DNA of 64,000 bases from Streptomyces sp. P9-A2 (GCF_036634175.1 NZ_JAZIFX010000001.1:3906001-3970000), one strand, 5' to 3'. Positions 8,178-17,356 are shown, counted from the first letter of the stretch. Numbers and translations: made by a program. The notes: generated from the letters alone by a model not told the origin.

Positions 8178-9164
8178 ATGCAAGCGAACGAACACGAACG
8201 CGTGATCGAGGTCACCGACCTGCGCCGTGTGTACGGGGGCGGATTCGAGGCCGTGCGCGGGGTCAGTTTCTCCGCCCGGCGCGGGGAGGTCTTCGCGCTG
8301 CTCGGCACCAACGGCGCGGGCAAGACCTCCACCGTCGAACTGCTGGAGGGCCTCGCGGTGCCGACCGGCGGACAGGTCAGGATCTTCGGGCACGACCCGT
8401 ACACCGACCGTGCCGCGGTACGGCCCCGCACCGGCGTGATGCTCCAGGAAGGGGGTTTCCCCTCCGACCTGACCGTCATGGAGACCACCCGGATGTGGGC
8501 CGGCTCCGTCAGTGGCGCCCGTCCGCCGCAGGAGGTACTGCCGCTGGTCGGCCTGGCCGGCAAGGACGACGTACGGGTCAAGCAGTTGTCCGGGGGTGAG
8601 CGGCGCCGCCTCGACCTGGCCCTCGCGCTGCTCGGCGACCCCGAGGTGCTGTTCCTCGACGAGCCGACGACCGGCCTGGACGCCGAAGGCCGGCGCGACA
8701 CCTGGCGGTTGGTGCGGGCCCTGCGCGACAACGGCACGACCGTGCTGCTGACCACCCACTACCTGGAAGAGGCCGAGGCGCTGGCCGACCGCCTCGCGAT
8801 CATGCACAAGGGGCGCATCGCCACCACCGGCACGCCCGCCGAGGTGACCGCCGCGCAGCCGTCCCGGATCACCTTCGAACTGCCCCAGGGCTACCTCCCC
8901 GGCGACCTGCCGCCGCTCGACGAGCTGGGCGTGACCGGTCACGAACTGGACGGACGGACCGTCAAGCTGCACACCCGCGAGCTGCAGCGGGCCGCCACCC
9001 GCCTGCTGGTGTGGGCCGAGCGGACCGGTCTGGAACTGAAGGGACTGGACGTGCGCTCGGCATCGCTGGAGGAGGCGTTCCTGGGCATAGCCCGTGAGGC
9101 CTCCGCGCACGAAACCCCCGACCAGGGGGAGAGCAGCACCACCGGAAAGGAGTACGCGGCATGA
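8178..9164 (+). CDS. ABC transporter ATP-binding protein (drug-exporter type)
   Basis: A 328-residue ATPase of the ABC-2/DrrA type. Walker A is LLGTNGAGKTS (residues about 41-51), the signature is KQLSGGERRR, Walker B is VLFLDEPTTGLD, and the H-loop is LLTTHYLEE. After about residue 230 comes the C-terminal extension typical of DrrA-like subunits, ending in a SLEEAFLGIA motif. It would drive export through the permease encoded next door. The ATG at 8178 gives a normal N terminus. It overlaps the permease start by 4 bp (9161-9164, ATGA). A two-component system directly downstream probably controls it. Confidence 0.95.
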   Translation: MQANEHERVIEVTDLRRVYGGGFEAVRGVSFSARRGEVFALLGTNGAGKTSTVELLEGLAVPTGGQVRIFGHDPYTDRAAVRPRTGVMLQEGGFPSDLTVMETTRMWAGSVSGARPPQEVLPLVGLAGKDDVRVKQLSGGERRRLDLALALLGDPEVLFLDEPTTGLDAEGRRDTWRLVRALRDNGTTVLLTTHYLEEAEALADRLAIMHKGRIATTGTPAEVTAAQPSRITFELPQGYLPGDLPPLDELGVTGHELDGRTVKLHTRELQRAATRLLVWAERTGLELKGLDVRSASLEEAFLGIAREASAHETPDQGESSTTGKEYAA

Positions 9165-10024
9165 GCGGGACGGCCGACACGACCAAGGGGACGGCCGGAG
9201 GAACGGCCGGGGAGACGGCCGGAGCAACGGCCGGGGCGGGGAGCGGGCGGAACACCGCGGCCAGCACCCCCATAGGGCGCATGCGGGCCCTCGCCCGCGC
9301 CGAGTTGACGCTGCTGGGGCGCAGCAAGGGCACGCTCTTCGCCGCGCTGTTCGTGCCGCTGGTGCTGCCGCTCAGCCTCTACTCGGCGGCCGGACAGATG
9401 GACCTCGACGAGGTGGGGCTCAGCATCGGCGCCATGATCCTGCCCGGCGCGATCGGCTTCTCCCTGCTGTTCGCCGTCTACTCGGCGCTCGTCAGCGTCT
9501 TCGTCACCCGGCGCGAGGAACTGGTGCTGAAGCGGCTGCGCACCGGCGAACTGCGGGACGTCGAGATCCTGTGCGGGGCCTCGCTGCCGTCCCTCGCGAC
9601 CGGGCTGGTGCAGTCGCTGGTGCTGGCGGTGGGCTGCGCGCTGCTGCTGGACGTGGCCGCGCCGCAGGCCGTCCACCTGTCCGTGCTGGGGCTGCTGCTG
9701 GGCCTGGTGCTGTGCGCGGCGCTCGCCGCGGTCACCGCGGGCTTCACCCGGACCACCGAGAGCGCGCAGGTCACCGCGATGCCGGTGGTCATGATCTCGA
9801 TGCTGGGCTCCGGGATGGCGGTCCCGCTGGAGGTCCTGCCCGACCGGCTGGCCTCCTTCTGCGAACTGCTGCCCCTCACACCCGCCGTGACCCTGCTGCG
9901 CGGCGGCTTCACGGGCAGCCTGTCGGGCTCCGAGACACTGTTCGCCGTGGCGACCGGGGTGGCCTGGGTGCTGCTGGCGGTGTTCGCTGTACGCCGGTGG
10001 TTCCGCTGGGAACCGCGACGCTGA
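9161..10024 (+). CDS. ABC-2 type transporter permease
   Basis: A 287-residue integral membrane protein with about six hydrophobic segments (for example FVPLVLPLSLYS, AIGFSLLFAVYSALVSVFV, LGLLLGLVLCAALAAVTAGF). It contains the ABC-2 motif ELVLKRLRTGELRDVEIL after the second segment. The first 40 residues are an unusual Thr/Gly/Ala-rich repeat (TAGGTAGETAGATAG). It is translationally coupled to the ATPase, with which it would form an exporter; the substrate is unknown. Confidence 0.93.
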   Translation: MSGTADTTKGTAGGTAGETAGATAGAGSGRNTAASTPIGRMRALARAELTLLGRSKGTLFAALFVPLVLPLSLYSAAGQMDLDEVGLSIGAMILPGAIGFSLLFAVYSALVSVFVTRREELVLKRLRTGELRDVEILCGASLPSLATGLVQSLVLAVGCALLLDVAAPQAVHLSVLGLLLGLVLCAALAAVTAGFTRTTESAQVTAMPVVMISMLGSGMAVPLEVLPDRLASFCELLPLTPAVTLLRGGFTGSLSGSETLFAVATGVAWVLLAVFAVRRWFRWEPRR

Positions 10025-10028
10025 GGCA

Positions 10029-10057
10029 CGCGGGCGCGGGCGCGGGCGCGGGCGCGG
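10029..10057. repeat. GCGGGC hexamer run
   Basis: Four to five tandem gcgggc hexamers in the 128-bp gap between permease and histidine kinase. The rest of the gap (10058-10152) is GC-rich and shows no gene. Confidence 0.7.
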
Positions 10058-10152
10058 GAGCACACGAGCACGGAAGCACGCGAGTACAGGAATGCGCGGG
10101 CGACGGGAGTACACGGGCGCGAGAACGGCCCGGGGAGCGAGGCGGCGAGAAC

Positions 10153-11547
10153 ATGGGCAGGCCGGGCGAGGAGATACGCGGGCCGGGTCGTTGGTGGCGG
10201 CGCAAGAGCACCCCGGCGAAGGTGGAGGCGTACACAAGGTGGTCGTTCCACTTCATGGCGCTGTTCGAGTTCATGGTGGCCGGCGGATCGCTGCTCGGAC
10301 AGCTGGTGCGGGGCGAGCGCGGTGGGGCGGGTGAGCCGGGTCCGACGGTTCTGCTGTTCCTCCTCGTGGCCGGGCACTGCGTGCTCTGCGGCGTGCTCGC
10401 CTCACGGTCGCTGGACTGGCACCGCGGGCAGCGGGCCAGGCCGACGCGGCTGCTCTGGGCCGTCGGAACCGCCACCGCGGCCGTCGCGGCGATGACCGTC
10501 GTGCTCACCGGCCCCGTCGGCCCTGGCGGGACCGACCGGAGCGTCGACGATGTCGCCTTCGGGACCTTCGTGCTCGTCATGGCCTTCGGTGCGGGAACAT
10601 CCACGCTCGGCATGCGGAACCAGCGGCGGGTGTTCGCCGGTGTCGCGGGTTCCGCGGCGGGCTCGGGACTGGTGGCCTTCGCCTTCGGCGTACCCGGCGC
10701 CGTCGCGCTGGCCACCGCGGTGGTGGTGCTGTTCACCGCCGGATTCCTCACCCTCACCTACGTCCTCTCGCTCTGGCTGCTCAACGTCGTCCACGAACTC
10801 GACGAGGCCCGCGAGACCCGTACCCGGCTCGCCGTCGCGGAGGAGCGGCTGCGGTTCGGCAGGGACCTGCACGACGTCATGGGCCGCAACCTCGCCGTGA
10901 TCGCCCTGAAGAGCGAGCTGGCCGTCCAGCTGGCCCAGCGCGAACGGCCGGAGGCGGTGACGCAGATGGTCGAGGTCCAGCGGCTGGCGCACGAGACCCA
11001 GCGGGAGGTGCGCGAGGTCGTACGCGGCTACCGCGAGGCCGACCTGAGCAGCGAACTCGCGGGCGCGAAGGGCGTGCTGACCGCGGCCGGCATCGACTGC
11101 ACGGTCACCGGCCCCGCGGTCGGGCTCCCGGCGCAGGTGCAGTCCGCGCTGGGCTGGGTGGTACGGGAAGCGGCGACCAACGTGCTGCGGCACGGTGACC
11201 CGCGCTGGTGCGCGGTGGAGGTACGGGTGCTGGAGGAGCGTGCGGTGCTGACGGTGGAGAACGACGGGGCACCGGACGGCTCCGACGCCGACGGGCCGGG
11301 CCGGGGATCCGGCCTCATCGGGCTGCGCGAGCGGCTGGCGGAGATCGGCGGCACGCTGCGGGCCGGGCCCGCCGGGGACGGACGGTTCCTGCTGACGGCG
11401 GAGGTCTCGTTGCCGTCAGCAGCGGGGGCGGAAGCAGGGGTGGAAGCGGGGACGGACCTGGACTCACGGGACTCGGACGTGTCTCCGAGCGTGGTGGAGT
11501 CCGATCGGTTCCGTATCGCGGGAACCAGAAGCGAGGTCACGCCGTGA
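10153..11547 (+). CDS. DesK/NarL-type sensor histidine kinase
   Basis: A 464-residue kinase. The N-terminal half (about 30-205) has several hydrophobic membrane segments, among them GPTVLLFLLVAGHCVLCGV, ATAAVAAMTVVL and ATAVVVLFTAGFLTLTYVLS. A HisKA_3 dimerisation domain follows, with LRFGRDLHDVMGRNLAVIA; the phospho-acceptor is His240. The HATPase domain has REAATNVLRHG (N box), VENDGAPDG and GRGSGLIGLRERL (G box). The ATG at 10153 is chosen because the frame upstream is low-complexity. It overlaps the response regulator by 4 bp (GTGA, 11544-11547). With the ABC exporter upstream this resembles self-contained sense-and-export modules. Confidence 0.92.
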   Translation: MGRPGEEIRGPGRWWRRKSTPAKVEAYTRWSFHFMALFEFMVAGGSLLGQLVRGERGGAGEPGPTVLLFLLVAGHCVLCGVLASRSLDWHRGQRARPTRLLWAVGTATAAVAAMTVVLTGPVGPGGTDRSVDDVAFGTFVLVMAFGAGTSTLGMRNQRRVFAGVAGSAAGSGLVAFAFGVPGAVALATAVVVLFTAGFLTLTYVLSLWLLNVVHELDEARETRTRLAVAEERLRFGRDLHDVMGRNLAVIALKSELAVQLAQRERPEAVTQMVEVQRLAHETQREVREVVRGYREADLSSELAGAKGVLTAAGIDCTVTGPAVGLPAQVQSALGWVVREAATNVLRHGDPRWCAVEVRVLEERAVLTVENDGAPDGSDADGPGRGSGLIGLRERLAEIGGTLRAGPAGDGRFLLTAEVSLPSAAGAEAGVEAGTDLDSRDSDVSPSVVESDRFRIAGTRSEVTP

Positions 11548-12185
11548 CGACACCGTCCCCCTCCCTTTCCCCGCCCCCGCCCCTCCGGCTGCTCCTCGCC
11601 GACGACGAACATCTGATCCGGGGGGCCCTCGCCGCCCTGCTGTCGCTGGAGGACGACCTCCTGATCGTCGCCGAGGCGGCCACCGGCCCGGAGGCGCTGG
11701 CGATGGCACGGGCGCACGCCCCCGACGTCGCCGTACTGGATCTGCAGATGCCCGGCGCCGACGGTGTGAAGGTCGCCACATCCCTGCGGGCGGAACTCCC
11801 CGGCTGCCGCGTGCTGATCGTGACCAGTCACGGACGTCCCGGGCATCTGAAGCGGGCCCTCGCTGCGGGGGTGCGCGGCTTCGTCCCCAAGACCGTCAGC
11901 GCACAGCGCCTCGCGGAGATCATCCGTACCGTGCACGCGGGAAACCGTTACGTGGATCCCGAGTTGGCGGCCGACGCGATCGCCGCCGGTGACTCGCCGC
12001 TGACCGCGCGTGAGGCCGAGGTGCTGGAACTCGCGGCCGACGGGGCACCGGTGGCGGAGATCGCGGAGCGGGCCGCGCTGTCCCAGGGGACCGTGCGGAA
12101 CTATCTGTCGTCCGCCGCCACGAAACTCGGTGCGGAGAACCGCCACGCCGCGGTACGACTCGCGCGTGAACGAGGTTGGGTATAG
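11544..12185 (+). CDS. NarL/LuxR-family response regulator
   Basis: A 213-residue regulator partnering the upstream kinase. The receiver domain has acidic residues LLADDEH (19-23), phospho-acceptor Asp66 in VAVLDLQMPGADG and Lys116 in GFVPKTVSA. The LuxR-type helix-turn-helix is at about 148-205 (SPLTAREAEVLELAADG then AALSQGTVRNYLSSAATKLG). The GTG start overlaps the kinase stop. The likely target is the ABC operon upstream; no operator was identified. Confidence 0.95.
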   Translation: MTTPSPSLSPPPPLRLLLADDEHLIRGALAALLSLEDDLLIVAEAATGPEALAMARAHAPDVAVLDLQMPGADGVKVATSLRAELPGCRVLIVTSHGRPGHLKRALAAGVRGFVPKTVSAQRLAEIIRTVHAGNRYVDPELAADAIAAGDSPLTAREAEVLELAADGAPVAEIAERAALSQGTVRNYLSSAATKLGAENRHAAVRLARERGWV

Positions 12186-12207
12186 TTGTTCTCGCGCCAC
12201 GGCGCAT

Positions 12208-12280
12208 GCGGACGTAGCTCAGTTGGTAGAGCGCAACCTTGCCAAGGTTGAGGTCGCGAGTTCGAACCTCGTCGTCCGCT
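12208..12280 (+). tRNA. tRNA-Gly(GCC), copy 2
   Basis: Identical over all 73 nt to the copy at 7907-7979 (anticodon GCC, canonical D and T loops, no CCA). It begins 22 bp after the response-regulator stop, with a TATAGTTG stretch at 12181-12188 as a possible -10 region. Confidence 0.97.
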
Positions 12281-12289
12281 CGGGCAGCA

Positions 12290-12322
12290 GGAAGACCCCG
12301 GTCCATCGGACCGGGGTCTTCC
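12290..12322 (+). terminator. Terminator after tRNA-Gly copy 2
   Basis: Perfect 15-bp stem ggaagaccccggtcc/ggaccggggtcttcc with a 3-nt loop. The core is the same as in the terminator of copy 1. Confidence 0.9.
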
Positions 12323-12382
12323 TCGTACACGCCCGGCGTGAGGACCCGGCACCCGCCGGGCCCCCTGCCCCGGGCCCGGGCC

Positions 12383-13282
12383 TCAGCTCCAGCTCATGCC
12401 GGTCAAACGCTCGTACGCCTCCACGTACTTCGCCCGGGTCGCGTCCACCACGTACTGCGGCAGCGCCGGCGGGGGCTGCTCACTCGCCCGGTCCCAGCCC
12501 GACTCGGCGGAGGTCAGCCAGTCCCGCACGTACTGCTTGTCGTACGACGGCTGCGCGCGGCCCGGCTCCCACTGCTCGGCCGGCCAGAAACGGGAGGAGT
12601 CCGGGGTGAGCACCTCGTCCGCGACCACCAGCGTGTCGCCGTCGAAGCCGAACTCGAACTTGGTGTCCGCGAGGATGATCCCCCGTTCCCGGGCGATGTC
12701 GCGGGCCCGCGTGTACGCGGCGAGGGTGGCCTGCCGCAGCTGCGCCGCGGTGTCGGCGCCGACCTGGCGGGCGACCTCCTCGTAGGAGACGTTCTCGTCG
12801 TGCTCGCCGACGGCGGCCTTGGTGGCCGGGGTGAAGATCGGGCCGGGCAGTTCCGACCCGTCCACCAGTCCTTCGGGGAGTGCCAGGCCGCAGACCGTAC
12901 GGGACTCCTGGTACTCGGCGAGACCCGAGCCGGTGAGGTAGCCGCGGGCCACGCACTCCACGGGGGCCATCCGCAGCGACTTGCAGACCAGGGTGCGGCC
13001 CGCCCAGTCGGCGGGGGCACCCATGGGAAGTTCGGTGCTCAGGACGTGGTGCGGGACCAGGTCGGCGAGCTGGTCGAACCACCAGAGGGAGAGCTGGGTG
13101 AGAACCCTGCCCTTGTCCGGGATCTCGGTCGGCAGCACCCAGTCGTAGGCGGAGATGCGGTCACTGGCGACCATCACGAGGTCGCCCGCCTCATTCCGGT
13201 ACAGCTCGCGCACCTTTCCGGTGTGCAGATGCACCAGACCCGGAACCTGGATCGGCTCGGGCTTCTCGACGAATCCGGACAC
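12383..13282 (-). CDS. purC: SAICAR synthase PurC
   Basis: Phosphoribosylaminoimidazole-succinocarboxamide synthase, the ATP-dependent ligation of aspartate to CAIR. At 299 residues it is the normal actinobacterial length. Conserved blocks are HTGKVRELY (nucleotide-binding start), VMVASDRISAYDWVLPTEIP, PVECVARGYLTGSG (substrate site), ADTKFEFGF and DEVLTPDSSRFWP. The GTG at 13282 is preceded by CGGAGGAACC, an excellent ribosome-binding site; upstream extensions of the open frame are low-complexity and not credible. Monocistronic here. Confidence 0.97.
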   Translation of the reverse strand: MSGFVEKPEPIQVPGLVHLHTGKVRELYRNEAGDLVMVASDRISAYDWVLPTEIPDKGRVLTQLSLWWFDQLADLVPHHVLSTELPMGAPADWAGRTLVCKSLRMAPVECVARGYLTGSGLAEYQESRTVCGLALPEGLVDGSELPGPIFTPATKAAVGEHDENVSYEEVARQVGADTAAQLRQATLAAYTRARDIARERGIILADTKFEFGFDGDTLVVADEVLTPDSSRFWPAEQWEPGRAQPSYDKQYVRDWLTSAESGWDRASEQPPPALPQYVVDATRAKYVEAYERLTGMSWS

Positions 13283-13339
13283 GGTTCCTCCGCGTGGTTC
13301 GGACCAACAGGGCACCCGCGGGGCTCGCACTAGGTGGGG

Positions 13340-13640
13340 TGGGAGACGGCGGGACAAGTACCTCCGATTGTCCCGTACGGGCGCTCGCCCCCGCTGGTCG
13401 GGGCGGTTGCGGCGGGTCGGGGCGGGGCAGAGGCCGTCGGGCGGCGCCAGCGGCCGGTGGGGCGGCGACGGCGGCCGGGCGACGGCGCGGTCGGACAACA
13501 ACGGCGGTGGGCGACGGCGGTGGGACGCCAGCGGTCGATCGGACGACGGCGCGGTCGGACGACAACGGTCGGGCGGGCGGCGACAGCGGTGGGGCGGCGA
13601 CAGCGGCGGGCAAGCGGGTGGTGGCGTGTGCCGGGCAGCC
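13340..13640. repeat. Imperfect GC-rich repeats upstream of purC
   Basis: The 377-bp gap 13283-13659 contains no credible gene. Most of it is a degenerate array of cggcgg/gacggc words. A longer word, gacggcgcggtcggac, recurs about 62 bp apart (near 13481 and 13543). Confidence 0.6.
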
Positions 13641-13659
13641 AGAACGTCGGCCGGCCGGG

Positions 13660-15126
13660 TCAGTCGCTCTTGCAGATGCGGTCGAGGAGGTTGGCGGTGG
13701 CGCGCTGGATACGCGGGTCGGTCCGGCCGGTGCGGCCCAGGGCCGGGGACCAGGCGAGCGTGCCCGACGCGAAGACCCAGGCCCCGGAGGGCGCCCGGTA
13801 GAGCGAGGTCTCCTGGTGCCGTCCGGCACCCGCCCCGTCGGTGTACGGGGAGTGGGCGAGCAGCACCCGCTCCTCGTGCTCGGGCAGCGGGGTGCGCGGG
13901 AAATAACGGTCGGCGCCGACCGCGACCAGCCCTTCGATCGCTTCGCCCTCGAAGCTCCCGGTCGCCTCCCACAGCCAGTGGCCGGCGTTGCGCACGATCA
14001 GCGGATGCGGCTCGGGGACCCGGCCCGCGTACTGGACGCCGATCAGTTGCTGCTCCGCGCGGTCCGCCTCCCGCCACAACGTCGCCCTGCCCGGCACCCT
14101 GCGGTCCTGGGTTCCGCGGTCCTGGGTCCTGCGGTCCGGGCCCCGACGTCTGCCGCTGCGGCTTCGGCTTCGGCAGGTCAGCAGACGGTCGGGGACTCCG
14201 GACGGGGAGGGCGCGAGTTCCACCTGCCCGTACAGCGTCCGGGCGGAGAGGAAAACCAGGGAGGTGCCGTACTCACGGGCGTGTTCCGCGGTACCGCGCA
14301 TGGCCTGGGACCAGTACGCGTCGGGGCCCGGGAAGAGGAGGCCCTTGTACCGGGTGGGGTCGACCAGGCCGGCGTGCAGGTCGCGGGCGTCGGCATAGGC
14401 GAGGTCGTAGCCGTAGCGCTCGGCCCAGCGGATGACGTCGTAGGCGTGACCGGCGGACGGTGGCAGACCGGCGCCCGCGTACGGGCGGTCGAAGGAGACG
14501 GTGGTCGCGGAGTCGGAGTGGGGGCCGATGTCGGAGTGGGGGTCGCTGTCGGAGTGGGGGTCGCTGTCGGAGTGGGGGTCGCTGTCGCCCTCGCCGGGCA
14601 GCCGACCGCCGCCGCCCTCGTTCCCGTCCCTGTTCCTGTTCCTGTCCCCGGGCTGGTGGAGGGTCCCACCGGTCGTGTGGGTTCCGCCCCTCCCGTCGTC
14701 CTCCGGATAGCGGTTGTGAAGCTGCCAGGTGATGTCGGGCAGGACAAGGAGCAGGTCGGCCGGGCGGTGGTCACGGACCGTGAAGGGAATCCGGGCGCGG
14801 TTGCGGCCGTCGGCGGTGGTCAGAACGGCCACATAGGCGCCGACGCTCCAGTCCGACGGGACCGGCAGCCGCCAGGACAGCCACCAGTGATGACAGGAGA
14901 CCGTACGGTCGGCGGTGAGCGGCGAGGGCTGCGCGATGCCGGCGAGGCGCGGGCTGGACATGATCCGGGTGGCGCCCTGCCCGTCGTAGTGGCCGACGCG
15001 GTGGACGTCGACGCGGAACTCCTGGGGCGGGTCGACGGTGATGTGGAAGTCGATCACCTCTCCGGGTGCCACCCCGCCGGTGGAACTGAACCCCTCGATC
15101 CGGCAGTGACCCTGCTGCGCACCCAT
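13660..15126 (-). CDS. N,N-dimethylformamidase beta-subunit-like protein
   Basis: A 488-residue protein resembling the large-subunit C-terminal domain of N,N-dimethylformamidase. The visible match includes GEVIDFHITVDPPQEFRVDV, VHRVGHYDGQGA, WLSWRLPVPSDWSVGAYVAV and a later YGYDLAYADARDLHAG / GLLFPGPDAYWSQAMRG region. A closing YRAPSGAWVFASGTLAWSPA precedes RIQRATANLLDRI. Catalysis on formamides is not established for such stand-alone proteins. The ATG at 15126 follows GGGAGGGGAGCC. Two low-complexity inserts interrupt the domain: a D-P-H-S repeat (about residues 180-205) and an Arg-rich R-T-Q-D repeat (about 320-345). Both come from tandem DNA repeats and probably form loops. Confidence 0.75.
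   Translation of the reverse strand: MGAQQGHCRIEGFSSTGGVAPGEVIDFHITVDPPQEFRVDVHRVGHYDGQGATRIMSSPRLAGIAQPSPLTADRTVSCHHWWLSWRLPVPSDWSVGAYVAVLTTADGRNRARIPFTVRDHRPADLLLVLPDITWQLHNRYPEDDGRGGTHTTGGTLHQPGDRNRNRDGNEGGGGRLPGEGDSDPHSDSDPHSDSDPHSDIGPHSDSATTVSFDRPYAGAGLPPSAGHAYDVIRWAERYGYDLAYADARDLHAGLVDPTRYKGLLFPGPDAYWSQAMRGTAEHAREYGTSLVFLSARTLYGQVELAPSPSGVPDRLLTCRSRSRSGRRRGPDRRTQDRGTQDRRVPGRATLWREADRAEQQLIGVQYAGRVPEPHPLIVRNAGHWLWEATGSFEGEAIEGLVAVGADRYFPRTPLPEHEERVLLAHSPYTDGAGAGRHQETSLYRAPSGAWVFASGTLAWSPALGRTGRTDPRIQRATANLLDRICKSD
14513..14586. repeat. 18-bp tandem repeat inside the DMF-like gene
   Basis: About four copies of tcggagtgggggtcgctg (first copy gccgat variant) encode SDSDPH units on the minus strand. 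The unit length is a multiple of three, so the frame survives. Confidence 0.9.
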
Positions 15127-15415
15127 GGTGGCTCCCCTCCCGCAGGCCCCGTCGCCGACGGTCAGCAATGTGCTTGTCGTATGTCGCAAGCCCTGGCCGA
15201 GGAGCGCGAACGACCCCAGCACATCACATTACGCATGCGCGGCGTTACCCTTCGTCGCGAACCGGCCATAAGCGGAAGGGCTGATTCCGGGACAGTCGGA
15301 AGAGGTGGAGGGAACGGAGAGGAAGCGTTGAGTGCCGGGACGGGCTCCGGCACTCCGGCTCTTCGGCGCTCCGGCACTTCGGCCGTCCCGCTTCCCGCCT
15401 TCCCGCTCGGCCGGC

Positions 15416-17356
15416 TCAGACGAGCCGGACCGGCTTCTCCGGGCGTATGCCCTGCCGGGCCAGCCACAGGCGCAGGGCCGTGGGATCGCCGTCCTCGATC
15501 AGCATCATGACCTGGGCGGACAGGTCCGTGACGCGGGCGCCTCCCACGAGGAGAGCCGGTCCGTCGAGCCAGTCGAGTCCGGGGGTCGCGCCTGTGGTGT
15601 CCATGGCCGCGCAGCAGACCATCGCGGTGATGTGGTCGGCGAGCAGTTCGCGTCCGGTACGCGGGGGCTGGATGGGCAGCAGGGGCAGCGCCCGGTCGTC
15701 CCAGAGAGAAGCGGGGTCGGCCGGCGCGGCCGGCAGGGCCTGGGCGGTCAGCGCACCCGGAGCCGTCGAAGCGCTCGCGGCCGAGGCGGCTCGCGCGGCG
15801 GCCGCCGCGCCCTCGCGGGCCACTTCGGCGCTGATACGGGCGGCCAGGGCCGCGCTGCGCGGGGTGGTACCGACGAGGTCCTCGTCGTCGTCCGGGTCGG
15901 CTCCGGCGACGAGGGCGGGGGCGGGAGCGGCTTCTCGTTCCCCGCCCGCCCCGCGCCCTTCGCCGGCGGGCGGGTACGGGTGCGGAGGCCGTTCCGCGCG
16001 GAAGTCCGGTCCCGGACGCGGACCCTGGCGCGGGTCCGGATCCGGGTCCCGGCGCGGGTCCGGATCCGGGTCCGGACCGGGGCCCGTCAGGTGGTCGAGG
16101 ACGCGGGAGAGCGTCGGGCCGTCGGGACCCCGGCTCTCCGTCCCGGCGCCGGGACGTACGCCGAGGGTGTCCAGGACACGGTGGAGGCGGGCCGCGTCCG
16201 TACGCCACTTACGGTCGACGACCTCCTCCGGGTAGTCGCCCCAGTGGACCGGCGACCAGTCCGGTCCGCGCCCGGCGGGGCCGCCGTGGAAGAGGCGGGC
16301 GGCGAGGAGGGAGGTGGCCTCGTCCACCGTGCCGGGCTCCTCGAGCAGGTCGCAGGCGGGACGCTCGCCGAGGCGGGAGGCGAATCCCTCGGCCAGCCGG
16401 TCCCGGCGGGACAGTTCGGTGAGCGCGGCCACCACCCCCGCGTTGAGCCGCGAGGGCCAGCGGCCCATCCGCCAGGCGGGCAGCGCGACCCGGGTGAGCA
16501 GCCGGTCCCAGCCCGCGTACGCCAGCCCCACCTGCTCCTGGGCAACGATCCGCAGTCCGTAGTCCACCGTCTGGGCACGCTCGGCCGCCGCCGCGGCGAC
16601 CCCGCGCTCCATCTCCGCGGCATGGCCCCGGCAGCTGCGCAGCAGTACCCGCGCGACCCAGCCGACGCCCGCGAACACCGTACGGAACAGCGGCCCGCGG
16701 CGGTGCTCCGAGGTCACGGCCACCGCCGCGTCGAGACCGCGGACGAAGCGCCGGGCGGCGGCTATGTCCGGGTGTGCCGAAGGCCCTGTACCGGCGACGA
16801 CCGGCGCGAGGACCGCGCGCAGCTCGCCGACCCGCATCCACCACAGGAACGGGGAGCCGATCACCAGCACGGGCGCGGCGACGGCCCGGCGAGGCGGATG
16901 CCGGCCCGCGTCCGCCATGTCGTCGTGCTTCTCGGCGGGCGGGGGGCGGCCGTGCGCCGGGTGGGTGCGGTCCTCCAGCCAGCTGTCGCAGTCGGGGGTG
17001 AGCGCTATCGCGGACGGAGCGGGGACGGCGAGCCGGTCGGCGAGGTCGCGCACCATCCGGTACAGGTCCGGGGCGGCCTCCTCGGCGATCGTGACCGTCG
17101 GGCTCATGGCGGGCCGGGCACGGGTGACGACCAGGGCGACCCCGGCGGCGACGAGCAGGACCAGCACCGCGAGCGGCGTGAGCGTCCAGCGGACGGCATC
17201 CCAGCCGGCACCGGTGAAATGGCCGGTGGGGACGCCGACGAGCAGGATCACGGCGACGGCCGCGGGCAGCAGGGCGACGGCCAGTGCTCTGCCGCGCAGG
17301 CGCAGCACCGCGAGCGCTCGTGAACGCGCAGCCTGCGCGCCCGCCTCACTGATCAT
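15416..17356 (-). CDS. Degenerate M48-like membrane protein
   Basis: About 646 residues. Two hydrophobic segments near the N terminus (LAVALLPAAVAVILLVGV and LTPLAVLVLLVAAGVALVV) are followed by a cytoplasmic-type region. PDLYRMVRDLADRLAVPAP and VLVIGSPFLWWMRVGELRAV resemble the segments that precede the HExxH zinc motif of M48 peptidases, but the position of HExxH reads APVVAGTG, so the zinc site is absent. The second half is rich in Ala/Pro and includes a D-P repeat (about residues 430-455) from a 24-bp tandem DNA repeat at about 16031-16080. The function is probably non-proteolytic. I prefer the ATG at 17356 (after GCGGAGGCGGC); an ATG at 17371 and a GTG at 17383 are in frame. Confidence 0.65.
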   Translation of the reverse strand: MISEAGAQAARSRALAVLRLRGRALAVALLPAAVAVILLVGVPTGHFTGAGWDAVRWTLTPLAVLVLLVAAGVALVVTRARPAMSPTVTIAEEAAPDLYRMVRDLADRLAVPAPSAIALTPDCDSWLEDRTHPAHGRPPPAEKHDDMADAGRHPPRRAVAAPVLVIGSPFLWWMRVGELRAVLAPVVAGTGPSAHPDIAAARRFVRGLDAAVAVTSEHRRGPLFRTVFAGVGWVARVLLRSCRGHAAEMERGVAAAAAERAQTVDYGLRIVAQEQVGLAYAGWDRLLTRVALPAWRMGRWPSRLNAGVVAALTELSRRDRLAEGFASRLGERPACDLLEEPGTVDEATSLLAARLFHGGPAGRGPDWSPVHWGDYPEEVVDRKWRTDAARLHRVLDTLGVRPGAGTESRGPDGPTLSRVLDHLTGPGPDPDPDPRRDPDPDPRQGPRPGPDFRAERPPHPYPPAGEGRGAGGEREAAPAPALVAGADPDDDEDLVGTTPRSAALAARISAEVAREGAAAAARAASAASASTAPGALTAQALPAAPADPASLWDDRALPLLPIQPPRTGRELLADHITAMVCCAAMDTTGATPGLDWLDGPALLVGGARVTDLSAQVMMLIEDGDPTALRLWLARQGIRPEKPVRLV

